Assembly: GCA_902791215.1 (NCBI GenBank)
Contig: CADAUZ010000022.1
Location: 1-47,275, forward strand
Direction of reading: 5' to 3'
DNA from: Oscillospiraceae bacterium
Lineage (GTDB): Bacteria > Bacillota > Clostridia > Oscillospirales > Oscillospiraceae
DNA: 47,275 nucleotides
Below are positions 32,438 through 41,952 of the stretch, one piece after another. The notes beneath the pieces were generated by a model that made no database searches, was not told the DNA's origin, and was given only the letters and a program-made list of their open reading frames with translations. The translations under genes and the position numbers were made by a program. Position 1 is the stretch's first letter, and the number at the start of each line of letters is the position of its first letter.

Positions 32438-32935
32438 ATGAACAGAAAGTATGATCTCCAGAATCTGATCGCCGCGCTGCTCAGCGGGCACAAGATGAGC
32501 CTGGAAACCGTGGTCACAAGGGCTGGGCTCAACTTTGAGTGGATTTCTCAGGCTTTGCAGTTTAATGCGGAGACGATCTATCGTTTCCGCATGGACAACA
32601 ACAGTGAGAACACCTGCGACTATCTCAGCGAGCCGGTGCTCAAACACCGGGGGACGCTCGTCTACAGCTATACCGACAGCACTGACTTCTCTCACCCGGA
32701 TGCGGAACGCCGCATGGAGCTCTGGTTTCTGGATGATCTCACGCCTGTTGTCATTTCCGCAGTCGAATTCACGGATGCAGATAACAACTACACGGTGGTT
32801 TATCGGCAGGTGCGGACGCGCAACCTCGATGAGATTCCAAAGGAGATCAATATTGTCCCAAGCAAATTTGTGGCCGCACTTCAGGCCCTAAGCGACGCCT
32901 TTCGCGCCGTGCCTATCCCGTTTCAGGAGCTGTAA
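32438..32935 (+). CDS. Hypothetical ICE protein, paralogue 2 of a tandem pair
   Basis: A 165-residue soluble protein, start ATG 32438, nine bases after the previous stop. Shared pattern with the previous gene: ELWFLDDL, YRQVRTRNLDEI and a final PIPFQEL. No known family was recognised. Both genes are co-transcribed between the PP-loop gene and the replication-initiator-like gene. A small UUCG-loop hairpin (GACGC/GCGTC, 32944-32957) follows. Confidence 0.75.
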   Translation: MNRKYDLQNLIAALLSGHKMSLETVVTRAGLNFEWISQALQFNAETIYRFRMDNNSENTCDYLSEPVLKHRGTLVYSYTDSTDFSHPDAERRMELWFLDDLTPVVISAVEFTDADNNYTVVYRQVRTRNLDEIPKEINIVPSKFVAALQALSDAFRAVPIPFQEL

Positions 32936-32986
32936 ACCTATATGACGCTTCGGCGTCTGCATGAAGAACAATGAAGGAGTACAAAA

Positions 32987-33856
32987 ATGCCTGTATTTCG
33001 TATAGAGCGCACACGGGACTACACTGTGATGAGCAATCACCATTTGAAGAACCCCGAACTGTCCCTCAAGGCAAAGGGGTTGCTTTCTATGATGCTCTCT
33101 TTTCCAGATGGCTGGAACTATTCCGAGCGCGGCCTTGCCTCCATTTGCAAGGAGGGGGTGGACGCGATCCACTCTGCCATTAAGGAGCTGGAGAGTACCG
33201 GCTACATGGAGCGCCACCAGCTTCGCGGCAAAGGGGGTCGGATCGTGGACACAGAGTATGTGATCTATGAGAAGCCCCACACCCCGAACATGGCCCCACC
33301 AGATACGGAAAACCCGGATATGGATTCACCGGATATGGCGTTACCTGATGCGGGTTCACCTGATGCGGCTGCCCCGGAACCGGAGAATCCGGGAGAATTA
33401 AATAATAAAAAACAAAATACGAAAAAATCAAATACTCAGGTATTAAATACTCAGTCATTCACTCCCCCTGCCCCCTCGCAGGGGGATGAGGACGGAATGA
33501 CGGACGGACTCACAGAGAAACGTGAGATCAGAGATCAGATCGAGTATGAGTGCCTAATCGAGCAATACAGCCCCCAGCAGGTGGATGAGCTGGTGGAGCT
33601 GATGCTTGAGGTGCAGATGAACCGCGGCAAGTCGATCCGCCTGGGACGCGATGCAGAGTTTCCCACGGCATTTGTGCAGCACCGCTTCTCTCAGATCGGC
33701 CGGGAACATATCGAAAAAGTTCTGGACGGTATCCACGAGAACACCACTGAGGTAAAGAACACCAAGGCTTATCTGCTCTCCGCCCTGTTCAATTCTGTCA
33801 GCACGCTGGACAACCATTACGCCATGCGTGTCAATCACGATCTGTACGGCGGCTGA
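32987..33856 (+). CDS. Replication-initiator-like helix-turn-helix protein (ICE)
   Basis: A 289-residue protein of the type found on Firmicutes conjugative elements. The N-terminal winged helix (about 1-90) includes NHHLKNPELSLKAKGLLSMMLS and the recognition region SERGLASICKEGVDAIHSAIKEL. Residues about 100-140 are a low-complexity linker of PDM/PDA repeats rich in Pro and Asp. The C-terminal 110 residues form a domain like those named DUF6017 in such proteins. It probably binds element DNA for replication or regulation. RBS GAAGGAG upstream of ATG 32987. Confidence 0.8.
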   Translation: MPVFRIERTRDYTVMSNHHLKNPELSLKAKGLLSMMLSFPDGWNYSERGLASICKEGVDAIHSAIKELESTGYMERHQLRGKGGRIVDTEYVIYEKPHTPNMAPPDTENPDMDSPDMALPDAGSPDAAAPEPENPGELNNKKQNTKKSNTQVLNTQSFTPPAPSQGDEDGMTDGLTEKREIRDQIEYECLIEQYSPQQVDELVELMLEVQMNRGKSIRLGRDAEFPTAFVQHRFSQIGREHIEKVLDGIHENTTEVKNTKAYLLSALFNSVSTLDNHYAMRVNHDLYGG

Positions 33857-33885
33857 TCCCCGCCGCACTATGAAAGGAGGTTCTT

Positions 33886-36800
33886 TTGACCAAGACAAAA
33901 CTTAGCTGGCGCAGAAGTCTTTGCATGATCTTCTGTGTCATCCTCATTTTCAGTTTCTTCCCTCATGCAGCCTATGCGGATACGGCGGTCATCACGTCCG
34001 GCACCATGTATTCGTACTTTCAGACCTACAACACCAGCGGAACCTGGGTCGATCTCCAGACGCCCGCCCACTGGATTACGGCGACCGGTGAGGTGGCCTA
34101 TTGCCTCCAGACCAGCAAGGACAATCCGTACAACGGCGGCTATTACTCCATCGACGGCGAAGAAGTCTACGATGACTATGTGCTGACCGGCCTGCGGGCA
34201 ATTCTCACCCACGGCTACCCGGCAGACAGCGGCGGCTTCGACGCCCAGGCAGCCCGTTACGCGACAGCGAACGCAATTCGCTTCTGGCTGGCCGAAAACC
34301 ACTGCGACGGTGTGCCGCAGTATCTCAACCTCACTGTCAACGGCGACTGGATTCGCGGAAAGTACGGCTGCGAAGATCTGTTCGACTGGTGTATCGGCCT
34401 GCTTAATCTAGCACGGTCACAGACAGTCGCTATCAGTGACGGAAGCCTGACGTTTAACCCGTCCGAAATCAGCCTGACGCAGAACGGACAGTATTTTTCC
34501 GGCTCCGCGTATCTCAACAAGGGAATCTCCGGGGATTACAGTCTCATGGACAACTCCCCGGACGGTTCCCTCATCATCAGCGGCCACACTGGAGTGCAGA
34601 GCGAAACGCTGAACCTTTCGATTCCCGTTCAGTATGCGAATCAGGAATTTATGCTCTGCGCCTACGGCTTTGATGAAACGCCGACCGCGCGCCTGTTCTT
34701 CTGGGCTCCGGCTGCGGCCAACCAGCAGCGCATCGTCACCTATGTCCTGGATCAGAACGAGAACACGTTCGTCCGTGGCTTCCTGACGATCAGAACGCCC
34801 GGTTCTGTCGTTCAGCCGAAAAAAGGCAGCCTGCAAATCCTGAAAACCGATCCCGAAGGCAATCCGCTTTCCGGTGTCGGTTTTACCCTGTACGACAGCT
34901 CCAAAAACGCGCTTGATACGCAGACCACGGGCGGCTCAGGTGTCGTGACATTCTCAGATTTGCCGCTGGGCAATTACTACTACGCCGAGACAAGCGCCCT
35001 GCCGGGTTACGTGCAGGATTCCACGCAGTACCCGGTATCCATCACGTCAGACGGTCAGGTTGTACAGAAAACCATGACAAACAGTCTTGGACAGGGTAGT
35101 CTGAAGGTAATCAAGACCGACACGGATGGCAATCCCCTTATGGGCGTTCGCTTCAATCTGCTGGATAGTACGGGAGGCGTTGTGGGTAGCGGCGTCACGG
35201 ACGACAACGGTGAAATGCTTTTCCCGATGCTGTCGCTTGGTGACTACTACCTGAAGGAAACCGAGACTCTGCCGGGGTTCATTCTGGATTCCGACGCACA
35301 CAAGGTAACGGTTTCCGCAAACGGGCAGACCGCGCAGATCACGCTTACGAACGAACGCAGTCCCGCCATCGGCAGCTTGAAGCTCGTTAAGGTCGATGAA
35401 AACGGCAGCCCCATTGCAAGCACCGGCTTCCTCCTGCTCGACAGCAACGGCGACAGGATCAAAAGCGGCGGCACAGACAGCAACGGTGTCCTGATCTTCA
35501 ATGATCTGCCCCTGGGCGATTACTACTATCAGGAATCGTTTGCGGTGCCTGGGTACGCAATGGATGACACGAAGTATCCGGTTTCCATCACAGAAAACGG
35601 GCAGGTTGTTGAAAAGCGTGTAGTCAACTACAAGTCTGCCGGAACCGTGAAGATTTTCAAAACGGATTCCGAAACAGGCGCACCCCTGCAGGGCGCAGAG
35701 TTTACCCTCTTCGACGAACACATGCGCGAAGTCGTCAAGGGAACGACCGATGAAAACGGCCTTGTGGTCTTTGCAGGACTGCCTCTCGGCCCGTATTACT
35801 GCCAGGAGACGAATGCGCCTCCCGGTTACTTCCCGGAGGGCGGCATTGAACAGTTCTATCTGGATGCAAACGGGAAAGTCGTTTCGCTGTCCTATCCCAA
35901 CACTCCCGCCAGAGGCAGTATCAAGATCATCAAGAAGAACGAGGACGGTGAGCTTCTGAGCGGTGTAGAGTTCAAGCTCTATGACGCGGACAAAAACGAA
36001 ATCCGTACAGGCGTAACGGATGAAAACGGTGTGCTTGTCTTTGAGGGGCTTCCTATCGGGGACTATTGGTACGCTGAGGTTTCGGAGCTGCCGGGGTATA
36101 TCCCGAACCATTACCCGATGGCCGCGAGGGTAGGCTACCACACGGCGGTTGACGAGCATACGTTTACCAACTACAAAGCGCATGGCCATATCCGGGTAAT
36201 CAAGAGCGACGAGAACGGCAGCCCCCTTGCAGGCGTCCATTTCAAGCTGTTCAACGAGGCGAGCAGTTTCATCGACGAGGGCGATACCGACACGGAAGGC
36301 AAGCTCGTTTTCTCCATGCTCCCCATTGGAAAATACTTTGTGCAGGAAACCGCAACGCTGGACGGCTTTGTGCTGGACGATACCCCGATCCCCATTGAGC
36401 TTTCCAATGACGGCGATGTAGTGACCAAAGAGATCACCAACGCAAGCGCCCTGGGCGGTATCTCCGTGGTAAAGACCGGTGCCGAAACCGGCGCTCCGCT
36501 TTCCGGTGTCCATTTCATCCTCACGGATGCCAACGGCACGTCAGTCGGCGGCGGGGCAACTGATGAAAACGGTGTGGTCACGTTCTCTCATCTTCCCCTC
36601 GGAACCTATACGCTCACCGAGACGGAAACCCGCAACGGCTACATCCTGGACGCTACGCCGAGGGAGGTCACGATCTCCACGAACGGCCAAACCGTCGAGG
36701 TCAGCATCAGCAATACGCCCGCGCGTGGATCTGTTGCCATTGTCAAGACGGATTCTGAAACCGGCGCTGCTCTCGCTGGTGTGCATTTCAAGCTCCTTGA

Positions 36801-38061
36801 CGAAGCAGGCGCACTCGCTTCTGAGGGCGATACCGGGGCGGACGGTACGCTGACGCTGCCCAATATCCCGGTTGGTTACTACATCCTGCGTGAAACCGCG
36901 ACTATTACCGGCTATCTCTTGGACGAAGCCCCCATCTCTGTGGAGATAAAAGAAAATGGCCAGGTTGTGCAGATAAATGCGACCAATACAATGGCCCGTG
37001 GAGGTATCACTGTGACGAAAACAGATTCCCAGAGCGGCAATGCTCTGAAAGGCGTCCACTTCAAGCTGTTCGATGCCGCAAACAATCTTGCGGCGGAGGG
37101 CGACACCGATGAAAACGGCAAGCTGGTTCTGAACGGCCTGCCCCTCGGCAGCTACACGCTGAAAGAAAGCGCAGCGATTGACGGGTACGCCGTCGATGAA
37201 ACCCCGATTCCTGTAGAGATCACGGAAAACGGGCAGATGCTGGAGATCAGCGTGAAAAACACTCCTTTGAGCGGCAGTCTGGAGATCATGAAGAAGGCCG
37301 CCCATGAGGACATCATGCTGATGGGCGCAGGCTATCAGCTCTACAACAGCAGCGGTGAGCAGATCAAGGAGGGCTATACGGATGCCTCCGGCAAGCTGAC
37401 CTTCGATGATCTTCCCAGCGGCACTTACAAGTACAAGGAGTTCAAAGCGCCGAAGGGCTTTGAGCTGGATGAAACGGAATACACCTTCTCCGTTACCGCA
37501 CAGGAGCTGCATGTGAAGCACACCCGCGAGGATGTGCGCAGAACCGGCACACTCCAGGTTACGAAGAAGGACACCGACGGCAGCCTGCTTTCCGGGGCTG
37601 CTTTTTTGCTGGAGTTTTCCACGGACAGCGGCAAGACCTGGAAGCCTGTTGCCTCCCGCACCGCTGACAGCGAAGTGAGTCGCGGCGGCTGCACCTCGGA
37701 GGACCTTGTGAACGGACAGCTCATGACTGGCGAGAACGGTCGTGTCCGCTTCGAGGGCCTGAGAGCTGATGGCCTGATTCTCTACCGCCTGACAGAAACC
37801 AAAGCGCCGGAGGGACATTCCCTGATCGGCGGAACCCTCTATTCCGGGACGCTGCCTGTTGAATCCGAGAACATCTACGCAAACGACGCCGAGGTTTTCG
37901 ACAGCAAGGCGTTTGTGTACTCGGTATTCGTGACCGCCGTGGACAATTCCCTTTATCGTCTGCCGGATTCCGGTGGTTCCGGCTTTGCCTATCTTCCCTT
38001 TGTAATGCTGTGCATGGCAGCACTGTTCACAATCATTTTTACAAAACAAAAGGAGAACTGA
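33886..38061 (+). CDS. Sortase-anchored adhesin with thioester-like head and 11 SpaA/Cna-B repeats
   Basis: A 1391-residue surface protein, probably the tip adhesin of the pilus encoded next to it. Residues 1-31 are a signal peptide ending AYA. Residues about 40-180 resemble a thioester (TQXA) domain: Cys in AYCLQ is present, but the usual Gln position reads ATANAIRFW. Residues about 313-1330 hold eleven B-type repeats of about 90 residues (starts like GSLKVIKTD, ends like TN), which normally form Lys-Asn isopeptide bonds. The C-terminus has LPDSG (1359), a membrane span and a KQKEN tail. Start is TTG 33886, 5 nt after AAAGGAGG. Confidence 0.92.
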   Translation: MTKTKLSWRRSLCMIFCVILIFSFFPHAAYADTAVITSGTMYSYFQTYNTSGTWVDLQTPAHWITATGEVAYCLQTSKDNPYNGGYYSIDGEEVYDDYVLTGLRAILTHGYPADSGGFDAQAARYATANAIRFWLAENHCDGVPQYLNLTVNGDWIRGKYGCEDLFDWCIGLLNLARSQTVAISDGSLTFNPSEISLTQNGQYFSGSAYLNKGISGDYSLMDNSPDGSLIISGHTGVQSETLNLSIPVQYANQEFMLCAYGFDETPTARLFFWAPAAANQQRIVTYVLDQNENTFVRGFLTIRTPGSVVQPKKGSLQILKTDPEGNPLSGVGFTLYDSSKNALDTQTTGGSGVVTFSDLPLGNYYYAETSALPGYVQDSTQYPVSITSDGQVVQKTMTNSLGQGSLKVIKTDTDGNPLMGVRFNLLDSTGGVVGSGVTDDNGEMLFPMLSLGDYYLKETETLPGFILDSDAHKVTVSANGQTAQITLTNERSPAIGSLKLVKVDENGSPIASTGFLLLDSNGDRIKSGGTDSNGVLIFNDLPLGDYYYQESFAVPGYAMDDTKYPVSITENGQVVEKRVVNYKSAGTVKIFKTDSETGAPLQGAEFTLFDEHMREVVKGTTDENGLVVFAGLPLGPYYCQETNAPPGYFPEGGIEQFYLDANGKVVSLSYPNTPARGSIKIIKKNEDGELLSGVEFKLYDADKNEIRTGVTDENGVLVFEGLPIGDYWYAEVSELPGYIPNHYPMAARVGYHTAVDEHTFTNYKAHGHIRVIKSDENGSPLAGVHFKLFNEASSFIDEGDTDTEGKLVFSMLPIGKYFVQETATLDGFVLDDTPIPIELSNDGDVVTKEITNASALGGISVVKTGAETGAPLSGVHFILTDANGTSVGGGATDENGVVTFSHLPLGTYTLTETETRNGYILDATPREVTISTNGQTVEVSISNTPARGSVAIVKTDSETGAALAGVHFKLLDEAGALASEGDTGADGTLTLPNIPVGYYILRETATITGYLLDEAPISVEIKENGQVVQINATNTMARGGITVTKTDSQSGNALKGVHFKLFDAANNLAAEGDTDENGKLVLNGLPLGSYTLKESAAIDGYAVDETPIPVEITENGQMLEISVKNTPLSGSLEIMKKAAHEDIMLMGAGYQLYNSSGEQIKEGYTDASGKLTFDDLPSGTYKYKEFKAPKGFELDETEYTFSVTAQELHVKHTREDVRRTGTLQVTKKDTDGSLLSGAAFLLEFSTDSGKTWKPVASRTADSEVSRGGCTSEDLVNGQLMTGENGRVRFEGLRADGLILYRLTETKAPEGHSLIGGTLYSGTLPVESENIYANDAEVFDSKAFVYSVFVTAVDNSLYRLPDSGGSGFAYLPFVMLCMAALFTIIFTKQKEN

Positions 38062-38064
38062 TCT

Positions 38065-40125
38065 ATGAAAAAACTCATTTCCATGCTGCTTGCCGTCCTG
38101 ATGGTATGCAGCATCACGATCCCCGCATGGGCGGCCCCTGTCGAGGAAGCGATCATTGATACGACCCGGACTGGCTCCATCAACATCTACAAATACGATC
38201 TCACCAACGCCGAGAAAGACGGTGTTTGGAACAGCTCCTATGTCTCCACCGGTATCCGGGATGAAAACGGCGTGGAAACGATTCTCGGCAGCACCGGGCG
38301 GGTTTCCCACCTGAACGAGAATGGCGACGCCTACGGATACGCGCTGAAGGGCGTAGAGTTCAGCGTTATCAAGGTTGGCGACATCAAGCTCTATTCAAAG
38401 TCCGAGGAAAACGAGGAACACGTTGAGCTGCTGTACGGCATTGCACCCAATCCGCAGAACAACGCTTTCCTCGCAACCATCGGCGTGAGTGCCGATGACC
38501 GCTATGCTGATGCGGATGAGCAGATTGACGGCGTGACTTTCTATTACTTCCGGTCCGACGTCCTCATCAACGGTCTGAAAACCGCGCTGGAGACCAACGC
38601 CACGGATACCAAGAACGCACTGGAAAACTATGTCGTAACCAGCGGCGGCATGAAGATGCCCGAAACCGATGCCTATGGCCACACCGGCGCAGCGGATGTT
38701 CCTCTGGGCCTGTATCTGTTCGTCGAGACGAAGGTTCCCGAAATGGTCACCGAGACTACCGCGCCTTTCCTCGTTTCTGTTCCCATGACCTCCACCAATG
38801 GCACCAATGCCAGCGATGGCGGAACCCGCTGGATTTATGACATCACCCTGTACCCCAAGAACCTGACCGGCATCCCCAGCCTTGAAAAGACGCTGCGTGA
38901 AGCCAAGGCCGACACCGGCAAAAACGGCGGCAGCGCAAACATCACGGATGGTTATGCACATACCGGCACCGCTTCTGCCGGTGACGTGATCGACTATCAG
39001 ATCATCAGCACCCTGCCCAGCATTACTTCCGCTTCCACCTATCTGTCCGACTACACCTTTGTGGACAAGCTCTCCAAGGGCATTGTCTACAACAAGGGCG
39101 ATGTGGTGCTGGAGTTCTTCAAAGATGCCGATTGCAAGAACAAGATCACGACATGGGCGGAGACTGACGGCAAGTTTGCTGTCACCTACAACACCGCGTC
39201 CAATGGCGACAACCTCATGACGATCTCCATGACCGAGGCCGGCCTTGCAGAGATCAACACCAACCACAATGTTTACACCGGTGCAGATATGGTCAACAGC
39301 GGGTACAGCGACTGCACGCTGCGCATCACCTACGCGGCAAAGATGAAGTCTGATGCCGCTGTCGTATTCGGTGATGCGGGCAACTCCAACGAGGTCGCAC
39401 TGAAATGGTCGCGCTCCAACAGCGGTTATTACGACACGCTGATCGACGATGCTCATGTTTTCTCCTATGGCATTGATCTCACCAAGCGTTTCAGTGACGG
39501 TCAGGGCGATCTGAGCAAAGTCGAGTTCGCACTCTACAATGATACCGATAAGTATTTCGTGAAGGCCCAGCGCAACCAGGCCGATGGCGAATACTTTGTC
39601 ACCGGTCACACGACCAACCAGAACGAAGCGACGCTCTTTACTCCCACTTCCAGCGGCAAGCTGCTCATTAAGGGGCTGGAGGATGACGCCTACACGCTGA
39701 CCGAGGTGCGCACGGATAACAACTACACGCTGCTCAAGAGCAACATTAAGGTCGTGATTGCGAAGGCAGAGAGCGATCAGTCCTGCGCGATCTATGGAAA
39801 GGATGCAGTCGGCCTGATCCAGAACGATCCCCGCTTTGCCAGCGTCCCTGCCGGAGCGTATCACAATATGCCGCAGAAGCATCTGGATCACAAGATGTTG
39901 ACCGCTGCATCCAAGGTAGACAAGAACGCCGTCAACATGAGCGCTGACGGCGAATCTCCCAATGCCTTTGCCGTACTGACTGTTATCAACACTCGCGGCT
40001 TCGACCTGCCGCAGACCGGTTCTTACGGCAACTGGATGTTCCCGGTGTTCGGCCTGTCTGGGCTGGCGCTGGCCATCCTGGGGATGTATCTCGTATCCCG
40101 CAAGAAGCAGACATCCAGTAAGTAA
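38065..40125 (+). CDS. LPXTG major pilin (SpaH/EbpB-like)
   Basis: A 686-residue pilin shaft subunit. Signal peptide ends AWA at residue 28. Next come an N-terminal GSINIYKYD domain, a fimbrial isopeptide-forming domain with SAGDVIDYQIISTLP (about 300) and a C-terminal B-type domain (GIDLTKRFSDG). Then follow LPQTG at 648-652, a membrane span and a RKK tail. Sortase would link subunits into a covalent pilus. It lies three bases after the adhesin gene and is followed by a strong hairpin and two sortase genes, so the four genes form a pilus operon carried by the mobile element. Confidence 0.93.
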   Translation: MKKLISMLLAVLMVCSITIPAWAAPVEEAIIDTTRTGSINIYKYDLTNAEKDGVWNSSYVSTGIRDENGVETILGSTGRVSHLNENGDAYGYALKGVEFSVIKVGDIKLYSKSEENEEHVELLYGIAPNPQNNAFLATIGVSADDRYADADEQIDGVTFYYFRSDVLINGLKTALETNATDTKNALENYVVTSGGMKMPETDAYGHTGAADVPLGLYLFVETKVPEMVTETTAPFLVSVPMTSTNGTNASDGGTRWIYDITLYPKNLTGIPSLEKTLREAKADTGKNGGSANITDGYAHTGTASAGDVIDYQIISTLPSITSASTYLSDYTFVDKLSKGIVYNKGDVVLEFFKDADCKNKITTWAETDGKFAVTYNTASNGDNLMTISMTEAGLAEINTNHNVYTGADMVNSGYSDCTLRITYAAKMKSDAAVVFGDAGNSNEVALKWSRSNSGYYDTLIDDAHVFSYGIDLTKRFSDGQGDLSKVEFALYNDTDKYFVKAQRNQADGEYFVTGHTTNQNEATLFTPTSSGKLLIKGLEDDAYTLTEVRTDNNYTLLKSNIKVVIAKAESDQSCAIYGKDAVGLIQNDPRFASVPAGAYHNMPQKHLDHKMLTAASKVDKNAVNMSADGESPNAFAVLTVINTRGFDLPQTGSYGNWMFPVFGLSGLALAILGMYLVSRKKQTSSK

Positions 40126-40141
40126 TCTCTGAAAAACAGAC

Positions 40142-40165
40142 GCAGGGAGGCAGACGCCTCCCTGC
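40142..40165 (+). terminator. Hairpin between pilin and sortase genes
   Basis: A perfect 10-bp stem GCAGGGAGGC/GCCTCCCTGC with a 4-nt loop, no T run. It could act as a processing or partial-termination site that gives more pilin than sortase mRNA. Confidence 0.5.
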
Positions 40166-40183
40166 AACTCTTATGGAGAGAAA

Positions 40184-41173
40184 ATGAGAAAAGGAACGAA
40201 AATTATGATCTGTGCAGCTTTTGCAATCATCGCCATGGGCGTAACGCTTTACCCCCTTGTCAGCAACCTCGTTTCTGAAACCAACCGGAGCATCATCGAA
40301 ACCAAGTACACCAAAGCTGTGGAGAAAATGGATGATACCGAGAAGATCCGCGCACGGACGGACGCTCAGAATTACAACGCTACGCTTCTTAGTGTGACCG
40401 AAAAGCCCTACACCAAGGATGCTCTGCAGAAAGCTGCCGAGAGCTACGACCATCTTCTGAATATCCGGGGCGACGGGATTATGGGCTATCTTGAAATCCC
40501 TGTTCTGAATCTGGAGCTGCCCATCTACCACGGCACCGAGGAAAGCACATTGGACCGTGGCCTCGGTCATCTGCTCGGTTCTTCACTCCCGGTCGGCGGT
40601 CAGGGAACGCATACCGTCATCACTGGGCATTCCGGTCTTGCCGGAAAGCGGATGTTCTCTGACCTCGACCAGCTCAAAAAGGGCGACGTGTTCTATGTCA
40701 AGACGCTGGATGAAACACTGGCCTACATGGTATTGGACATTAACACGGTACTCCCGGAGGACACGTCCAGGCTCACAATTGATCCCAACCGGGACAGTTG
40801 CACTCTCGTTACCTGTACACCCTACGGGGTCAACACCCACCGGCTGCTGGTACGCGGGGAACGGATCGAATACACGGTCGCCGCTGCTGCTGTGGAGGAC
40901 GCAATCATAGAAGAACTGCCAGCCTCTACTTGGACGCAGGAGTATCTGCGTGGAATCGGGGTCGGCCTGATGGGGATCGCGGCACTTGCTGCCATAGTAG
41001 GCGGCATTCATATGAGAAAACCCGCCGTCAATAAGAAGCAACCTAAAGTTTACCGGCGTCCTGTGGCATCTCCAATTGCTCTTTCAATGGTGGATGGGGC
41101 GGTGCAGCGGAAAACACCCAGGCAACCGCTAATCCGGCGAAAGGAGAGGAAGGAAGGAAAACATGAGCTCTAA
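40184..41173 (+). CDS. Class C (pilin) sortase
   Basis: A 329-residue membrane-bound transpeptidase. N-terminal membrane anchor (7-30), catalytic His 149 in TGHSGL, Cys 211 in LVTCTPYGVNTHR and Arg 220, then a C-terminal membrane segment (about 256-275) as in pilin-polymerising sortases. A basic tail of about 50 residues follows. It probably cross-links the LPQTG pilin. ATG 40184 follows GGAGAG. It overlaps the next sortase gene by 11 bases. Confidence 0.92.
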   Translation: MRKGTKIMICAAFAIIAMGVTLYPLVSNLVSETNRSIIETKYTKAVEKMDDTEKIRARTDAQNYNATLLSVTEKPYTKDALQKAAESYDHLLNIRGDGIMGYLEIPVLNLELPIYHGTEESTLDRGLGHLLGSSLPVGGQGTHTVITGHSGLAGKRMFSDLDQLKKGDVFYVKTLDETLAYMVLDINTVLPEDTSRLTIDPNRDSCTLVTCTPYGVNTHRLLVRGERIEYTVAAAAVEDAIIEELPASTWTQEYLRGIGVGLMGIAALAAIVGGIHMRKPAVNKKQPKVYRRPVASPIALSMVDGAVQRKTPRQPLIRRKERKEGKHEL

Positions 41174-41924
41174 GTACAAAGAAATTCTCATTATGACCAT
41201 CCTTCTCTGTCTTGCCGCTGCCAGTGCAGCCTTCGCCCTCAGACCTCTTGTATTTCGAGCGGAGAAAACGCGGGAGATTCGCGCCGGAGTTCGGACATTT
41301 ACGAACAACCGCGAGAAAACGGAGCTTGAAAAGGCACTGGATGAACTCCATGCCAATGAACAGAACTTGAAGCCCGAAGAAAAGCGGGCTTACGGGAATC
41401 TGTTCAAGGAAATCCAGCGCTATAACATGCAGCTCTACACCTACAAGCAGCGCGAGCTTACCAGCAAGACAGCTTATGAGCTTTCGCAGTTTGCGCTCAC
41501 TGCCTATGGTGTCCCGGATGAGACCTTCGGGGTGATAACGATCCCGGCAATGGAGCTGGAAATGCCGCTGTTTCTCGGCGCGTCTGAGGAAAACATGGCG
41601 AACGGCGCGGCAGTTCTCTCTCAAACAAGCATCCCCATCGGCGGACGCGATACAAATTCCGTGATCGCCGGCCATCGTGGATACGGTGGCTATGACTACT
41701 TCCGGTACATCGACAAGATGAAAGCGGGGGATGAGGTCATCATCACCAACCTGTGGGATACGCTGACCTACAGGGTCACCGACATCAAGATTGTATCGCC
41801 GGACGATGTAAACGCTATCCTTATCCAGCCCGGTAAAGACATGATTACGCTGCTGACCTGCCATCCTTATGCAAGCGGCGGCAAATATCGCTACCTTGTT
41901 TTTTGCGAACGGGTAACTGAATAA
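41163..41924 (+). CDS. Second sortase
   Basis: A 253-residue sortase with an N-terminal membrane anchor, His 171 in AGHRGYGG, Cys 233 in LLTCHPYASGGKYR and Arg 243. It lacks the C-terminal membrane segment of its neighbour. The different Cys context (HPY, then SGGKYR) suggests another substrate, perhaps attachment of the finished pilus to the wall or of the LPDSG adhesin; that is inference. Translation is coupled to the upstream sortase. Confidence 0.9.
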   Translation: MSSKYKEILIMTILLCLAAASAAFALRPLVFRAEKTREIRAGVRTFTNNREKTELEKALDELHANEQNLKPEEKRAYGNLFKEIQRYNMQLYTYKQRELTSKTAYELSQFALTAYGVPDETFGVITIPAMELEMPLFLGASEENMANGAAVLSQTSIPIGGRDTNSVIAGHRGYGGYDYFRYIDKMKAGDEVIITNLWDTLTYRVTDIKIVSPDDVNAILIQPGKDMITLLTCHPYASGGKYRYLVFCERVTE

Positions 41925-41952
41925 CAATAATTATAATAGGAGGACTTTTAAC

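Noticed and set aside
34825-37880. Possible CRISPR-like or tandem DNA repeat array
   Set aside because: The periodicity is protein-level B-domain repetition with diverged DNA; no short identical repeats with unique spacers.
36541-38310. Minus-strand frame of 589 codons opposite the adhesin and pilin genes
   Set aside because: A shadow of the repeated B domains; similar antisense frames occur along the whole adhesin gene.
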